64,000 nt of DNA, taken from the NCBI RefSeq assembly GCF_024171895.1, contig NZ_JAMTCQ010000008.1, positions 186,001 through 250,000 on the forward strand, given 5' to 3'. Positions 30,142-37,940 of this stretch are shown piece by piece. Numbering within the stretch: position 1 is the stretch's first letter; each line of letters begins with the position of its first letter. This DNA is from Prauserella halophila. GTDB taxonomy: Bacteria; Actinomycetota; Actinomycetes; Mycobacteriales; Pseudonocardiaceae. The position numbers and the translations under genes are program-made. Under the pieces are notes generated by a model, which saw nothing but the letters and a program-made list of their open reading frames with translations, ran no database searches and was not told the origin of the DNA.

Positions 30142-30665
30142 GTCGCATCACCGGGGGTCGCCTGGGTGGCCTCGGTGAGTGCGTGCACCAGGTCGGTGGC
30201 CCGCCGGTGGTCCAGACCGGGGATCGTCAGCGCGCCTTTCGCCGACGCGGTCGTCACGGTGACGGAGGCGAGGCCGAAGGCCTGCTCCAGCGGGCCGCGT
30301 TCACTGTCGACCGTCTGGACGCGCGACAGCGGAGCGACGCGCCATTCCTGCCACAGTGCACCCGTCCGCGTGTACACGGCGTCGCCGGTGACCTCCCAGC
30401 GGTGCACGCGGTACCACCACATCGGCATGCCCGCCGCTGCGGCCGCGGTCGCCACGGCGACGGCGACGGCCGGAACCATCAGCCACCACCGTGCCTCCGA
30501 CAGGAGGCTCCCGAGCACGACCAGAACGATCACGGGCGCCGCGCCCGCCAGCAGGATCCGCGTCCGCCACCACGTCACGGCCCTGCGGTCCACCCGGTGG
30601 ACCGGCGGCCGCAACCGCAGCGTCCCGGCCCCGCCCGTACCGGAGTCGGCTGCCCCCACGGTCAC
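30138..30665 (-). CDS. bacterial PH domain membrane protein (YdbS-like)
   Basis: 175 aa from GTG 30665. Two transmembrane helices (about 35-55 and 60-80) are followed by one bPH2 domain (RWEVTGDAVYTRTGALWQEWRVAPLSRVQTV, quoted in part). Size and topology match YdbS. The start is uncertain: an in-frame GTG at 30731 would add 22 residues of unconserved sequence. It is coupled to the YdbT-like gene by ATGA. Confidence 0.82.
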   Translation of the reverse strand: MTVGAADSGTGGAGTLRLRPPVHRVDRRAVTWWRTRILLAGAAPVIVLVVLGSLLSEARWWLMVPAVAVAVATAAAAAGMPMWWYRVHRWEVTGDAVYTRTGALWQEWRVAPLSRVQTVDSERGPLEQAFGLASVTVTTASAKGALTIPGLDHRRATDLVHALTEATQATPGDAT

Positions 30666-30765
30666 CCCCGTCCCGAACTCTGGACCCGCCTGTGACGAGC
30701 CGGACGCTAGCAGCCACCACCGCGCATGCACTCACACGCCGCGTGTTCTGCCCTCACACCCCGCG

Positions 30766-31845
30766 TCAGGCGAGGTGTTCCCACCACGGGTCGAGGTCGG
30801 GCGGGGATGCCACGTCGACCCGCTCGCCCGGCTTCGGCACGACGAGTGCGGCCCCACGGGCGGCGGCCTCCTTCCGCGCGCGGTCGACGGGGTCGGCCCA
30901 GCCGTGCGGGCCGAGGTCGAACGTGCCCCAGTGCACGGGCACGAGCAGCCCGCCGCGGACGTCGAGGTGCGCGGCCACGGCCTCCTCGGGGGTCATGTGG
31001 ACGTCGGGCCAGCTCGGCGCGTAGGCGCCCAGTTGCACGAGGGTCAGGTCGAACGGGCCGTGGTCGGCGCCGATCCGGGCGAAACCGTCGAAATAGCCGG
31101 TGTCGCCGCTGTAGAACACCCGGTGCCGGTCGCTCGACAGCACCCACGACGCCCACAGCGTGTTGTTGCGCACCAGAGCCCGGCCGGAGAAGTGCCGCCC
31201 CGGCGTGGCCACGATCCGCAGGCCGGCGACGCGGGTCTCGTCGTGCCAGTCGAGTTCGATGATCCGCTCGGCCGCCACACCCCACCGCCGCACATGCGCG
31301 CCGACACCGAGCGGCACGACGAACGGCGCGGTGCTCAGCCGCGCGAGTTCGGCCACGGTGCGCATGTCCAGGTGGTCGTAGTGATCGTGGGAGACGACGA
31401 TCGCGTCGAGCGAGGGCAGCTCGGCGAGCGGCTGCGGCGGCCGGAACAGTCTGCGCGGGCCGAGCAGCCGCGACGGCGAGGCGCGGTCGCTCCACATCGG
31501 ATCGACCAGCACGCGCGCGCCGTCGAGTTCGACGAGCGTCGAGGCGTGGCCGAACCACGTCACGTACAGCCCGTCGTCCGGCGCGGGGCCGTTCGTCCGG
31601 ACGCGCGGCACGGGGCCCGAGGGACGTCGCCGCCTGCGGCGGCGGAGCAGGTCCCCCGCCGCCTCGCGCACGCTGCCGGGCGGCATCCAGCGCAACGGCT
31701 CGGGATTGCGGAACGCACCGTCGCGGAACTGCGGCGAACCGGCGTGGCGACCGGGCCTGCCGCCGAGCGCGACCGCGGCGTCGGCGGCGACGGCCGCGAC
31801 GACCGTCGCCAGTGCGGATCCCGTCGAACGAGCGATTCTCGACAC
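30766..31845 (-). CDS. metallo-beta-lactamase fold hydrolase, NAPE-PLD-like
   Basis: 359 aa. The metal-binding motif is VVSHDHYDHLD (HxHxDH). It is followed by ATPGRHFSGR, FYSGDTGYFDGF and a late His in LLVPVHWGTFDLG. WFGHASTLVELDGARVLVDPMWS (quoted in part) is typical of the N-acylphosphatidylethanolamine phospholipase D-like branch. The N-terminal 60 residues contain a hydrophobic segment (ALATVVAAVAADAAVAL), possibly a membrane or export signal. GTG 31845 has GAGGAG upstream. The physiological substrate is unknown. Confidence 0.85.
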   Translation of the reverse strand: MSRIARSTGSALATVVAAVAADAAVALGGRPGRHAGSPQFRDGAFRNPEPLRWMPPGSVREAAGDLLRRRRRRRPSGPVPRVRTNGPAPDDGLYVTWFGHASTLVELDGARVLVDPMWSDRASPSRLLGPRRLFRPPQPLAELPSLDAIVVSHDHYDHLDMRTVAELARLSTAPFVVPLGVGAHVRRWGVAAERIIELDWHDETRVAGLRIVATPGRHFSGRALVRNNTLWASWVLSSDRHRVFYSGDTGYFDGFARIGADHGPFDLTLVQLGAYAPSWPDVHMTPEEAVAAHLDVRGGLLVPVHWGTFDLGPHGWADPVDRARKEAAARGAALVVPKPGERVDVASPPDLDPWWEHLA

Positions 31846-31997
31846 CGGGCGACTCCTCGGAAAAGCGATGAACGGATGTGACGCCGCGAACCCGGCAGCA
31901 GCCTTCCCGCGGCGACCGGGCGCAGGGTGCCCACCCGGTCTCCCCGGTACAACGTCGCAGCCACGCGCCTGCGTTCCACCGCGTCCACGCGGGCGGG

Positions 31998-33494
31998 TCA
32001 CACGATGGTGCGGGCCCGCGGTTCCTCCTCGCCGGGGCCGTGCCGCACCAGATCGCCCCACGCGTCGGCGAGCCGGCGCACGAGTTCGTCGAGCACCTCG
32101 GGATCCTGCATGAACGGCAGCCGCAGGTAGTTGTCGTGCGCGCCGGTCGGGTCCATCGTCGAACCGGGGATGACCTCGACGCCGTGGCGGAGCGCGATCT
32201 GGGCGAAGACGTCGGCGTCCCGTTCCGGCAACGCCAGCCACAGCGACGACCCGCCGTCGGGCGTGCGCCAGGTCCATCCGGGCAGGTGCTCGGCGATCAG
32301 CCGCTCCGCCTGATCGCACCGTTCGGCGCGTTCCACCGAGCCGGTCTTGACGATCTCGGGCAGCCGCGGGAACAGGCGTGCCGCGATGGCCTGTTCGATG
32401 ATCGGGCCACCGAGATCGGCGAGTGCCTTGCGGCGCGCACACCGTTGCAGCAGGCCGCGCGGCCCGCGGATCCAGCCGATCCGCAGCCCGCCCCACACCG
32501 CCTTCATCGACTCCACGACGACCGATTCGACCCCGGCGGGCAGGTACGCCGACAGCGGGGCGGGGATCTCGGGGGCACCCTCGCGGGCCAGGGTGCAGCC
32601 GGCGTAGGCGTTGTCCTCGATGACGGCCACGTCGTAGCGCGCGGCGAGTTCGGCGACGCGGCGGCGGCGCCGGTCCGACATCAGTACACCCGCCGGGTTG
32701 TGGAAGGTCGGCATCAGGTACAGCACCGACGGCCGGTGCTCGGCCAGCACCGCGGCGAGGCGTCGCTCGTCGATGCCCTCGTCGTCGAGGGGCACGGGCA
32801 CGACGCCGGCGCCGGCGTCGCGGAACACGTCGAGGCACGGCTGCCAGCTCGGCGCCTCGACCGCGACGGTCGAGGCGCCCCGCAGGTACACCTCCGACAG
32901 CAGCACGAGGGCCTGGTGAGCGCCGTTGGTGATCATGATTTCGTCCGGCGAGGTCGGCAGGCCCTGATTGCTGTAGTAGTCGGCGACGGCTTCCCGCAGT
33001 GCCGACAGGCCGCGTACCTGGTAGCCGGGATCGCCGAGCAGCCCGGGCAGGTCGTAGCGCGCCACCTCGGCGAGCGCGTCGGCGACCTCGGGCACACCCG
33101 CGTCGGCCGCGCAGGCGAGCGAGATGACCGAGCCGGGCCCGTCGATGAGCCGTTGGAACGTCGCCGCCGCCCTGCCGCCGTTCACGCGGCCGTCGGCCGG
33201 GACCGCACGGGCGGCCGCACTGATCCGCGTCCCGCTCCCCTGCTTCCGTTCCAGCACCTCGCGCACCTCGAGGTCCTCGTAGGCCGCAACCACGGTGGCC
33301 CGGCTGACCGCCAGCAGTTTCGCCAGTTCTCGCTCCGAGGGCAGGCGCCGTCCTGCCGACAGTGCCCCCTCGTCGACGGCCCGGGCCACCGCGTCCGCGA
33401 GCTTGCGATACAGCGGCCCGTCACCGGCAGTCCAGTCACCGAGCACGGCGACCAGGTCGCCCCCGCGCGAAAAACGGTCCAATTCTCGTGCCAT
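31998..33494 (-). CDS. MocR/PdxR family transcriptional regulator (GntR HTH plus aminotransferase domain)
   Basis: 498 aa. Residues 20-95 are a GntR-type winged helix (LYRKLADAVARAVDEGALSAGRRLPSERELAKLL, quoted in part). Residues 130-480 are a fold-type I aminotransferase domain with the PLP lysine in VESMKAVWGGLRIG (about 330) and VIEDNAY. MocR proteins usually sense PLP or amino-acid-derived ligands and bind direct repeats. Two CCAGTCCAGTG-like boxes lie immediately upstream, so autoregulation is likely. Confidence 0.9.
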   Translation of the reverse strand: MARELDRFSRGGDLVAVLGDWTAGDGPLYRKLADAVARAVDEGALSAGRRLPSERELAKLLAVSRATVVAAYEDLEVREVLERKQGSGTRISAAARAVPADGRVNGGRAAATFQRLIDGPGSVISLACAADAGVPEVADALAEVARYDLPGLLGDPGYQVRGLSALREAVADYYSNQGLPTSPDEIMITNGAHQALVLLSEVYLRGASTVAVEAPSWQPCLDVFRDAGAGVVPVPLDDEGIDERRLAAVLAEHRPSVLYLMPTFHNPAGVLMSDRRRRRVAELAARYDVAVIEDNAYAGCTLAREGAPEIPAPLSAYLPAGVESVVVESMKAVWGGLRIGWIRGPRGLLQRCARRKALADLGGPIIEQAIAARLFPRLPEIVKTGSVERAERCDQAERLIAEHLPGWTWRTPDGGSSLWLALPERDADVFAQIALRHGVEVIPGSTMDPTGAHDNYLRLPFMQDPEVLDELVRRLADAWGDLVRHGPGEEEPRARTIV

Positions 33495-33505
33495 TGGTAC
33501 TTACT

Positions 33506-33537
33506 CCAGTCCAGTGTTCCGAGGAGTCTAGTCCATG
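33506..33537. promoter_or_regulatory. candidate MocR operator (two direct-repeat boxes)
   Basis: CCAGTCCAGTG at 33506-33516 and CTAGTCCATG at 33528-33537 are direct repeats 22 bp apart, two helical turns. They lie 12-43 bp upstream of the MocR start. The exact 11-mer recurs at 34578-34588, before the quinone-reductase gene. Confidence 0.5.
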
Positions 33538-33577
33538 ACACCACTACCGAGTACGCCCTGTGAGGAGACGAGACGCA

Positions 33578-33823
33578 ATGGTGACCACGCTCCTGTTCAT
33601 GCTGGGCCTGATCCTGGTTTTGGCAGGGATCGGGCGGACAGTGCACCACCCGGGACTGCCGTTCGAAGTGGAACCGGCGTTCGCCCGCCACGTCGTGACC
33701 GGCGTGGCGATCCTCTGGCAGGTCGGCCAGGCCAACGCCGACCGGATGGACCGGGCGGAGCAGTCCACACACCGGACGCCGGCTAGCGGTAGTGGACCGC
33801 GAGGCCACTCCGGCCGGGGCTGA
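33578..33823 (+). CDS. small membrane protein
   Basis: 81 aa. One strong N-terminal transmembrane helix (VTTLLFMLGLILVLAGIG), a second weaker amphipathic stretch (VVTGVAILWQVGQA), then a polar tail. ATG 33578 has a purine-rich GAGGAG about 20 bases upstream. The gene starts 83 bp from the divergent MocR gene and its 3' end overlaps the convergent quinone reductase by 41 bp. I do not recognise it. A MocR-controlled membrane partner is possible because MocR genes often neighbour membrane proteins. Confidence 0.5.
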   Translation: MVTTLLFMLGLILVLAGIGRTVHHPGLPFEVEPAFARHVVTGVAILWQVGQANADRMDRAEQSTHRTPASGSGPRGHSGRG

Positions 33824-34550
33824 GCCCCGGCCGGAGCACGAGGTCCGTGTCGTAATCGCCGCCGTGCTCGCTCCGGAACGGCAGTGGCTCCTCGGTGGCC
33901 AGCCCCGCCAGCCGGCGGCGGAGCCGGGCGAGAGCACCGGCCGCGGCGGGCTCGTCGGCGCGGTCGGCACCGTAGACGGCCAGCGGCGGCAGCGCCTCCA
34001 TTCCCGTGTACCAGAACACACCGTGGTGCAGCGGGAACAGCACGTCGTCGAGGTGGCCGTGGATGCCACGGGGACCGAACGAACTCTCCCTGGCCCCGAT
34101 CGTCGTGACCACGAGTCCGCGCTTGCCGGCCAGTTCGCCGTCACCGTAGCGGCGGACCGTTCCGGTCACCGGGTCGGTGACCCCGAACCCGAAACCGTGG
34201 ACCAGCACGCGGTCCAGCCAGCCTTTGAGAATCGCGGGCGGCCCGAGCCACCACAACGGGAACTGCAGCACGACGGCCTCCGCCCAGCGCAGCTTGTCCT
34301 GCTCGGCAGCGATGTCGGCACGGAGTCCGCCCGCGTCGTAGGCACGCCGGGACGCGGCCCCCACGTGGAGCCTGCAGGCCGGGTCGTGCCCGAAGTCGGC
34401 GGCCTCCACCACGGGGTTCCAGCGCATCGCGTACAGGTCGGACACGCACACGGCGTGACCGGATTCCACCAGCGCACGCCTGCCCTCGGCGGCGAGCATG
34501 CCGCCGAGCGATCGCGGTTCGGGATGGGCGTGAATCCACAGCACGTTCAT
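33783..34550 (-). CDS. flavodoxin-fold NAD(P)H-dependent oxidoreductase (quinone reductase type)
   Basis: 255 aa. The N-terminus MNVLWIHAHPEPRSLGGML and the later VLQFPLWWLGPPAILKGWLDRVLVHGFGF (quoted in part) are characteristic of the KefF/MdaB/NQO1-like family, which uses FMN or FAD to reduce quinones by two electrons. TTIGARESSFGPRG matches the third conserved loop. ATG 34550 is the family start; the longer frame upstream is not supported. The gene is divergent from the GlxA-type regulator, with CCAGTCCA boxes between. Confidence 0.88.
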   Translation of the reverse strand: MNVLWIHAHPEPRSLGGMLAAEGRRALVESGHAVCVSDLYAMRWNPVVEAADFGHDPACRLHVGAASRRAYDAGGLRADIAAEQDKLRWAEAVVLQFPLWWLGPPAILKGWLDRVLVHGFGFGVTDPVTGTVRRYGDGELAGKRGLVVTTIGARESSFGPRGIHGHLDDVLFPLHHGVFWYTGMEALPPLAVYGADRADEPAAAGALARLRRRLAGLATEEPLPFRSEHGGDYDTDLVLRPGLSPGRSGLAVHYR

Positions 34551-34564
34551 GTCCCCAGACTCGA

Positions 34565-34588
34565 CCAGTCCACTTTCCCAGTCCAGTG
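34565..34588. promoter_or_regulatory. CCAGTCCA direct repeats in the divergent promoter
   Basis: CCAGTCCACT at 34565-34574 and CCAGTCCAGTG at 34578-34588 lie 15-38 bp upstream of the quinone reductase. The second is identical over 11 bp to a box upstream of the MocR gene. Confidence 0.45.
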
Positions 34589-34620
34589 GCCTGACAGCCA
34601 TACTGTGAAAGAATCAGGCC
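34588..34620. promoter_or_regulatory. inverted repeat at the GlxA-type regulator start
   Basis: GGCCTGA (34588-34594) and TCAGGCC (34614-34620) flank a TACTGT -10-like hexamer and abut the ATG at 34621. It could be an operator or a leader hairpin. Confidence 0.35.
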
Positions 34621-35634
34621 ATGCCACTCGTCGACGAGTCCGCAGTCCGGCCGCACCGCGTCGCCGTGCTCGTACGACCCGGGGTCATGCCGCTCGAACT
34701 CGGAGCCGTGCACCAGCTGTTCGGTACGGCCCGCAGGCAGGAGGGACCTGCCGCGGGCACGCCGCTGTACGACGTCGTGACCTGCACCGTCGAACCCGGC
34801 CGCGTACCCACCGACGCCGACTTCGCGCTCGACGTGCCCCACGGGCCCGACGTGCTCGACGAGGCGGGCACGGTGCTCGTGCCCGCCACCCACGCACCGG
34901 ACCAGCCGGAGACCGGCGGCACACTCACCCCGGCACTGGCCACTGCGCTCACCCGCCTGCGCCCCGGCGCGCGGATCGCCTCGATCTGCACCGGGGCTTT
35001 CGTCCTCGCGGCCGCCGGTCTGCTCGACGGTCGCCGCGCCACGACGCACTGGCAGTCCGCAGCCGCCTTCGGCCGGCTGTTTCCGCACCTCACACTCGAT
35101 GCCGAGGTGCTGTTCACCGACGACGGCGACGTACTCACGTCCGCGGGCGAGGCCGCAGGCATCGACCTGTGCCTCCACCTGATCCGCCGCGACCACGGCG
35201 CAGCGGTGGCCGCGGACGTGGCCCGGCGGACGGTCGTGCCGCCCTACCGTGAGGGCGGCCAGGCCCAGTACGTGCCGCATCCGATCCCCGAGGCGCACGG
35301 CACGTCCACCGCACCGGCGCGGGCATGGGCCCTGGAACACCTCGACCGGCCCGTACCGTTGCACGAACTGGCAGCACACGCGTCGATGAGCGTGCGCACG
35401 TTCACGCGCCGCTTCCGCTCCGAGACCGGCTGCTCCCCCGGCCGGTGGCTCACCCGGCAACGAGTGGAGCGGGCCCGGGTATTGCTCGAGGAGACCGATC
35501 GGCCCGTCGACGCCATCGCCGGTGACGTGGGATTCGGCACGGGCGCCTCGCTGCGCGCTCAGTTCCGTGATGTGCTCGGCGTCTCCCCCATCGTGTACCG
35601 CACCACGTTCCGGGGTGGAATTCCATCCGACTGA
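34621..35634 (+). CDS. GlxA family transcriptional regulator (DJ-1/PfpI plus AraC HTH)
   Basis: 337 aa. Residues 10-195 form a class-I-amidotransferase/DJ-1-like domain with the nucleophile-elbow Cys in SICTGAFVLAAAGLL (C123). Residues about 235-335 are an AraC/XylS double helix-turn-helix with RTFTRRFRSETGCSPGRWL and the second recognition helix around FGTGASLRAQFRDVLGVSP (quoted in part). The family controls varied stress and catabolic genes. The stop lies inside the palindrome preceding the sigma factor gene. Confidence 0.92.
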   Translation: MPLVDESAVRPHRVAVLVRPGVMPLELGAVHQLFGTARRQEGPAAGTPLYDVVTCTVEPGRVPTDADFALDVPHGPDVLDEAGTVLVPATHAPDQPETGGTLTPALATALTRLRPGARIASICTGAFVLAAAGLLDGRRATTHWQSAAAFGRLFPHLTLDAEVLFTDDGDVLTSAGEAAGIDLCLHLIRRDHGAAVAADVARRTVVPPYREGGQAQYVPHPIPEAHGTSTAPARAWALEHLDRPVPLHELAAHASMSVRTFTRRFRSETGCSPGRWLTRQRVERARVLLEETDRPVDAIAGDVGFGTGASLRAQFRDVLGVSPIVYRTTFRGGIPSD

Positions 35635-35646
35635 CAAACGTTGTCA
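35632..35646. promoter_or_regulatory. TGACAA-ACG-TTGTCA palindrome upstream of the sigma factor
   Basis: Perfect 6-bp arms TGACAA (35632-35637) and TTGTCA (35641-35646) lie around a 3-bp centre. A third half-site, TGACAA, occurs at 35660-35665, nine bases before the TTG start. Operator-like; the binding protein is unknown. Confidence 0.5.
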
Positions 35647-35668
35647 TAACGGAGAGAGGTGACAACGA

Positions 35669-36772
35669 TTGGCAGAAGCCACCAAGACCCCGACCCGCCG
35701 CACGCGCGCAACGGGCAGCGGCGAGGCAGACGCCGACCTGGTCCGTGTCTACCTCGACGAGATCGGTAGGACGCCCCTGCTGACCGCCGAGCAGGAGATC
35801 GACCTGGCCAAACGCATCGAGGCCGGCGTCTACGCCGCCGAGCTGCTCCGCAGGGCCGACCGTGCCGGCCACGGCACCGATGGTCCCGGCACCGGCGGTA
35901 CCGTCACCCCGACGGTGCCGTCCGATAGCGCAGTGTCGTCCGATGCCACGGTCCCGTCGGATAGTGCCGTCCCGTCGGAAAGTGCCGTGCCGTCGGAGGC
36001 CGCCGAGCTGCCCGCGGACCGTCGTGACCTGGAGCAGATCGCGCGTGACGGCGAGGCGGCGAAGGACCACATGGTGCAGGCGAACCTGCGCCTGGTGGTC
36101 ACGGCCGCACGCAAGAACCGCAACGCCAACCTGTCGCTGCTCGACGCGGTGCAGGAGGGCAACCTCGGCCTGATCCACGCGGTGGAGAAGTTCGACTACG
36201 CCAAGGGCTTCAAGTTCTCCACGTACGCGATGTGGTGGATCCGGCAGGCGATCCAGCGCGGCAACGCGTTCTTCAGCGGCACGATCCGGCTGCCCATGCA
36301 CACCGCCGAGCAGATCGCCAAGCTCGACCGGTTGCAGCGCACCCTCGAGGCGCAGGGGCGGCACAACCTGTCGGTCGACGAGCTCGCCCAGGCCGCGGAC
36401 ATGTCGGTCGAACGGGTCCTGGCGCTGCGGCAGGCGGGCCAGAGCACGGCCAGTCTCGACGTCCCGGTCGACGACGACGGCGAGCTCACCCTCGGTGACC
36501 TGGTCACGGCCGGATCGGTACCCGGTGTCAGCGAATCGCTCGAGCACTCGTCGATGGTCGGCGAGCTCAACGCCGCGCTCGAGACACTGCCCGCCCAGGA
36601 GGCGACGGTGCTGGCGCTGCGTTACGGCCTCACCGACGGCGATGCGCACACCGTGCCCGACATCGCCCGGAGGCTGGGTCTGACGCGCAAACGGGTGCGC
36701 TCGCTCGAGGAGCGGGGCCTGGCCCAGCTCCGCGCGGAGAACCACGGCTCGCTGCTGGCCTGGGCCAGCTGA
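35669..36772 (+). CDS. RNA polymerase sigma-70 family factor (SigB/HrdB-like paralogue)
   Basis: 367 aa. Region 1.2 (DADLVRVYLDEIGRTPLLTAEQEIDLAKRIEAG, quoted in part) is at about 15-50. Region 2 is at 130-200, with FKFSTYAMWWIRQAI for -10 recognition. Region 3 and region 4 follow, ending RLGLTRKRVRSLEERGLAQLR. Core motifs differ from the primary sigma (for example RKNRNANLSLLDAVQEG), so this is probably an alternative paralogue. Between regions 1.2 and 2.1 lies a 5 x 6-residue VPSDSA repeat (83-112). The TTG start is set by GGAGAGAGG about nine bases upstream. Confidence 0.88.
   Translation: MAEATKTPTRRTRATGSGEADADLVRVYLDEIGRTPLLTAEQEIDLAKRIEAGVYAAELLRRADRAGHGTDGPGTGGTVTPTVPSDSAVSSDATVPSDSAVPSESAVPSEAAELPADRRDLEQIARDGEAAKDHMVQANLRLVVTAARKNRNANLSLLDAVQEGNLGLIHAVEKFDYAKGFKFSTYAMWWIRQAIQRGNAFFSGTIRLPMHTAEQIAKLDRLQRTLEAQGRHNLSVDELAQAADMSVERVLALRQAGQSTASLDVPVDDDGELTLGDLVTAGSVPGVSESLEHSSMVGELNAALETLPAQEATVLALRYGLTDGDAHTVPDIARRLGLTRKRVRSLEERGLAQLRAENHGSLLAWAS
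35915..36004 (+). repeat. coding tandem array, 5 x 18 bp
   Basis: Five diverged 18-bp units encode VPSDSA, VSSDAT, VPSDSA, VPSESA and VPSEAA inside the sigma factor (residues 83-112). Confidence 0.85.
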
Positions 36773-36854
36773 ACCACCGGCCACCGGGAGGCAAGGCGCG
36801 CCTGCGCGGTCCGAGCACCGTGCCGGACGGCCGCGGCGGCTCTACGATCGGTGC

Positions 36855-37940
36855 GTGGAGCTGCCCGTGATGCCGCCGGTCCGGCCGATGCTCGCCGCCT
36901 TGGTGCGTGAGCTCCCCCGGGAGCCCGGCCTGTGCTACGAACCGAAATGGGACGGGTTCCGGTGCATCGTGTTCCGCGACGGCGACGACCTCGAGCTCGG
37001 TTCCCGCAACGACCGGCCGCTGACGCGGTACTTTCCCGAGCTGGTCGCCCTGCTCGCCGACGCGTTGCCGCGGCGCTGCGTGGTGGACGGGGAGATCGTC
37101 GTGGTCGGCGAGGCCGGACTGGACTTCGACGCCCTGCAACAGCGTCTTCACCCGGCCGAGTCGCGGGTGCGCACGCTCGCGGCGGAGACGCCTGCGGGGT
37201 TCGTGGCATTCGACCTGCTCGCGCTCGGTGACGAGGATCTGACCGGGGAGCCGTTCTCCCGGCGCCGCGCGCGGCTGGCCGACATCCTCGACACCGCGCA
37301 GGCCCGGGTGCATCTGACGCCGCTGACCGGCGACGCCGATGTCGCCGAGGACTGGTTCACCCGGTTCGAGGGAGCCGGGTTCGACGGGGTGATGGTCAAG
37401 GCGGGCGACGAGCCGTACCGGCAGGACAAGCGGACCATGCGCAAGGTCAAACACGAACGCACGGCCGACTGCGTGGTGGCCGGTTTCCGGTGGCACAAGG
37501 ACGGAGAAGGCGTCGGGTCGCTGCTGCTGGGGCTCCACGACGAAGCAAACACACTGCATCACGTCGGCGTGGCGAGCAGTTTCACCGCGGCGCGCAGGCG
37601 GGAGCTGGCCGCCGAACTGGAGCCGCTCCGCTCCGGTGCACTGGACGGGCACCCGTGGCGCGACTGGGCGGATCCGGCGGCGCAGGCCGCCCACGGCGGC
37701 CGCATGCCGGGCGGGCAGAGCCGGTGGAGCGCCGGCAAGGACCTCTCGTGGGAGCCGCTGCGCATCGAGCGGGTCGCCGAGGTGCGCTACGAACACCTCC
37801 AGGCGGGCCGGTTCCGGCACGGCGGCAGGCTGGTGCGGTTCCGGCCCGACCGGGACCCGGCGTCGTGCACCTACGCGCAGCTGGAGCAAGTGCCGCCCGC
37901 CGAGCTGACGGCGTTGTTCGACGAGGCGACTCCGGCATGA
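36855..37940 (+). CDS. ligC: ATP-dependent DNA ligase, LigC type
   Basis: 361 aa. The adenylation motif EPKWDGFR places the catalytic Lys at about K31. SRNDRPLTRYFPEL, DGEIVVVGEAGLDFDALQQR (quoted in part), GVMVKAG and KRTMRKVKHERTADCVVAGF (quoted in part) are motifs III-V. A C-terminal OB-fold follows. No polymerase or nuclease domain is fused, as in mycobacterial LigC. It is coupled by ATGA to the polymerase gene. In mycobacteria LigC and Prim-PolC act together in gap-filling and excision repair. The start is leaderless-like: TACGAT at 36843-36848, six bases before the GTG. Confidence 0.93.
   Translation: MELPVMPPVRPMLAALVRELPREPGLCYEPKWDGFRCIVFRDGDDLELGSRNDRPLTRYFPELVALLADALPRRCVVDGEIVVVGEAGLDFDALQQRLHPAESRVRTLAAETPAGFVAFDLLALGDEDLTGEPFSRRRARLADILDTAQARVHLTPLTGDADVAEDWFTRFEGAGFDGVMVKAGDEPYRQDKRTMRKVKHERTADCVVAGFRWHKDGEGVGSLLLGLHDEANTLHHVGVASSFTAARRRELAAELEPLRSGALDGHPWRDWADPAAQAAHGGRMPGGQSRWSAGKDLSWEPLRIERVAEVRYEHLQAGRFRHGGRLVRFRPDRDPASCTYAQLEQVPPAELTALFDEATPA

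Noticed and set aside
33578-33823. Toxin peptide of a type I toxin-antitoxin system
   Set aside because: A small membrane protein fits superficially, but I see no antisense RNA promoter or hairpin structure. It is annotated only as a small membrane protein.
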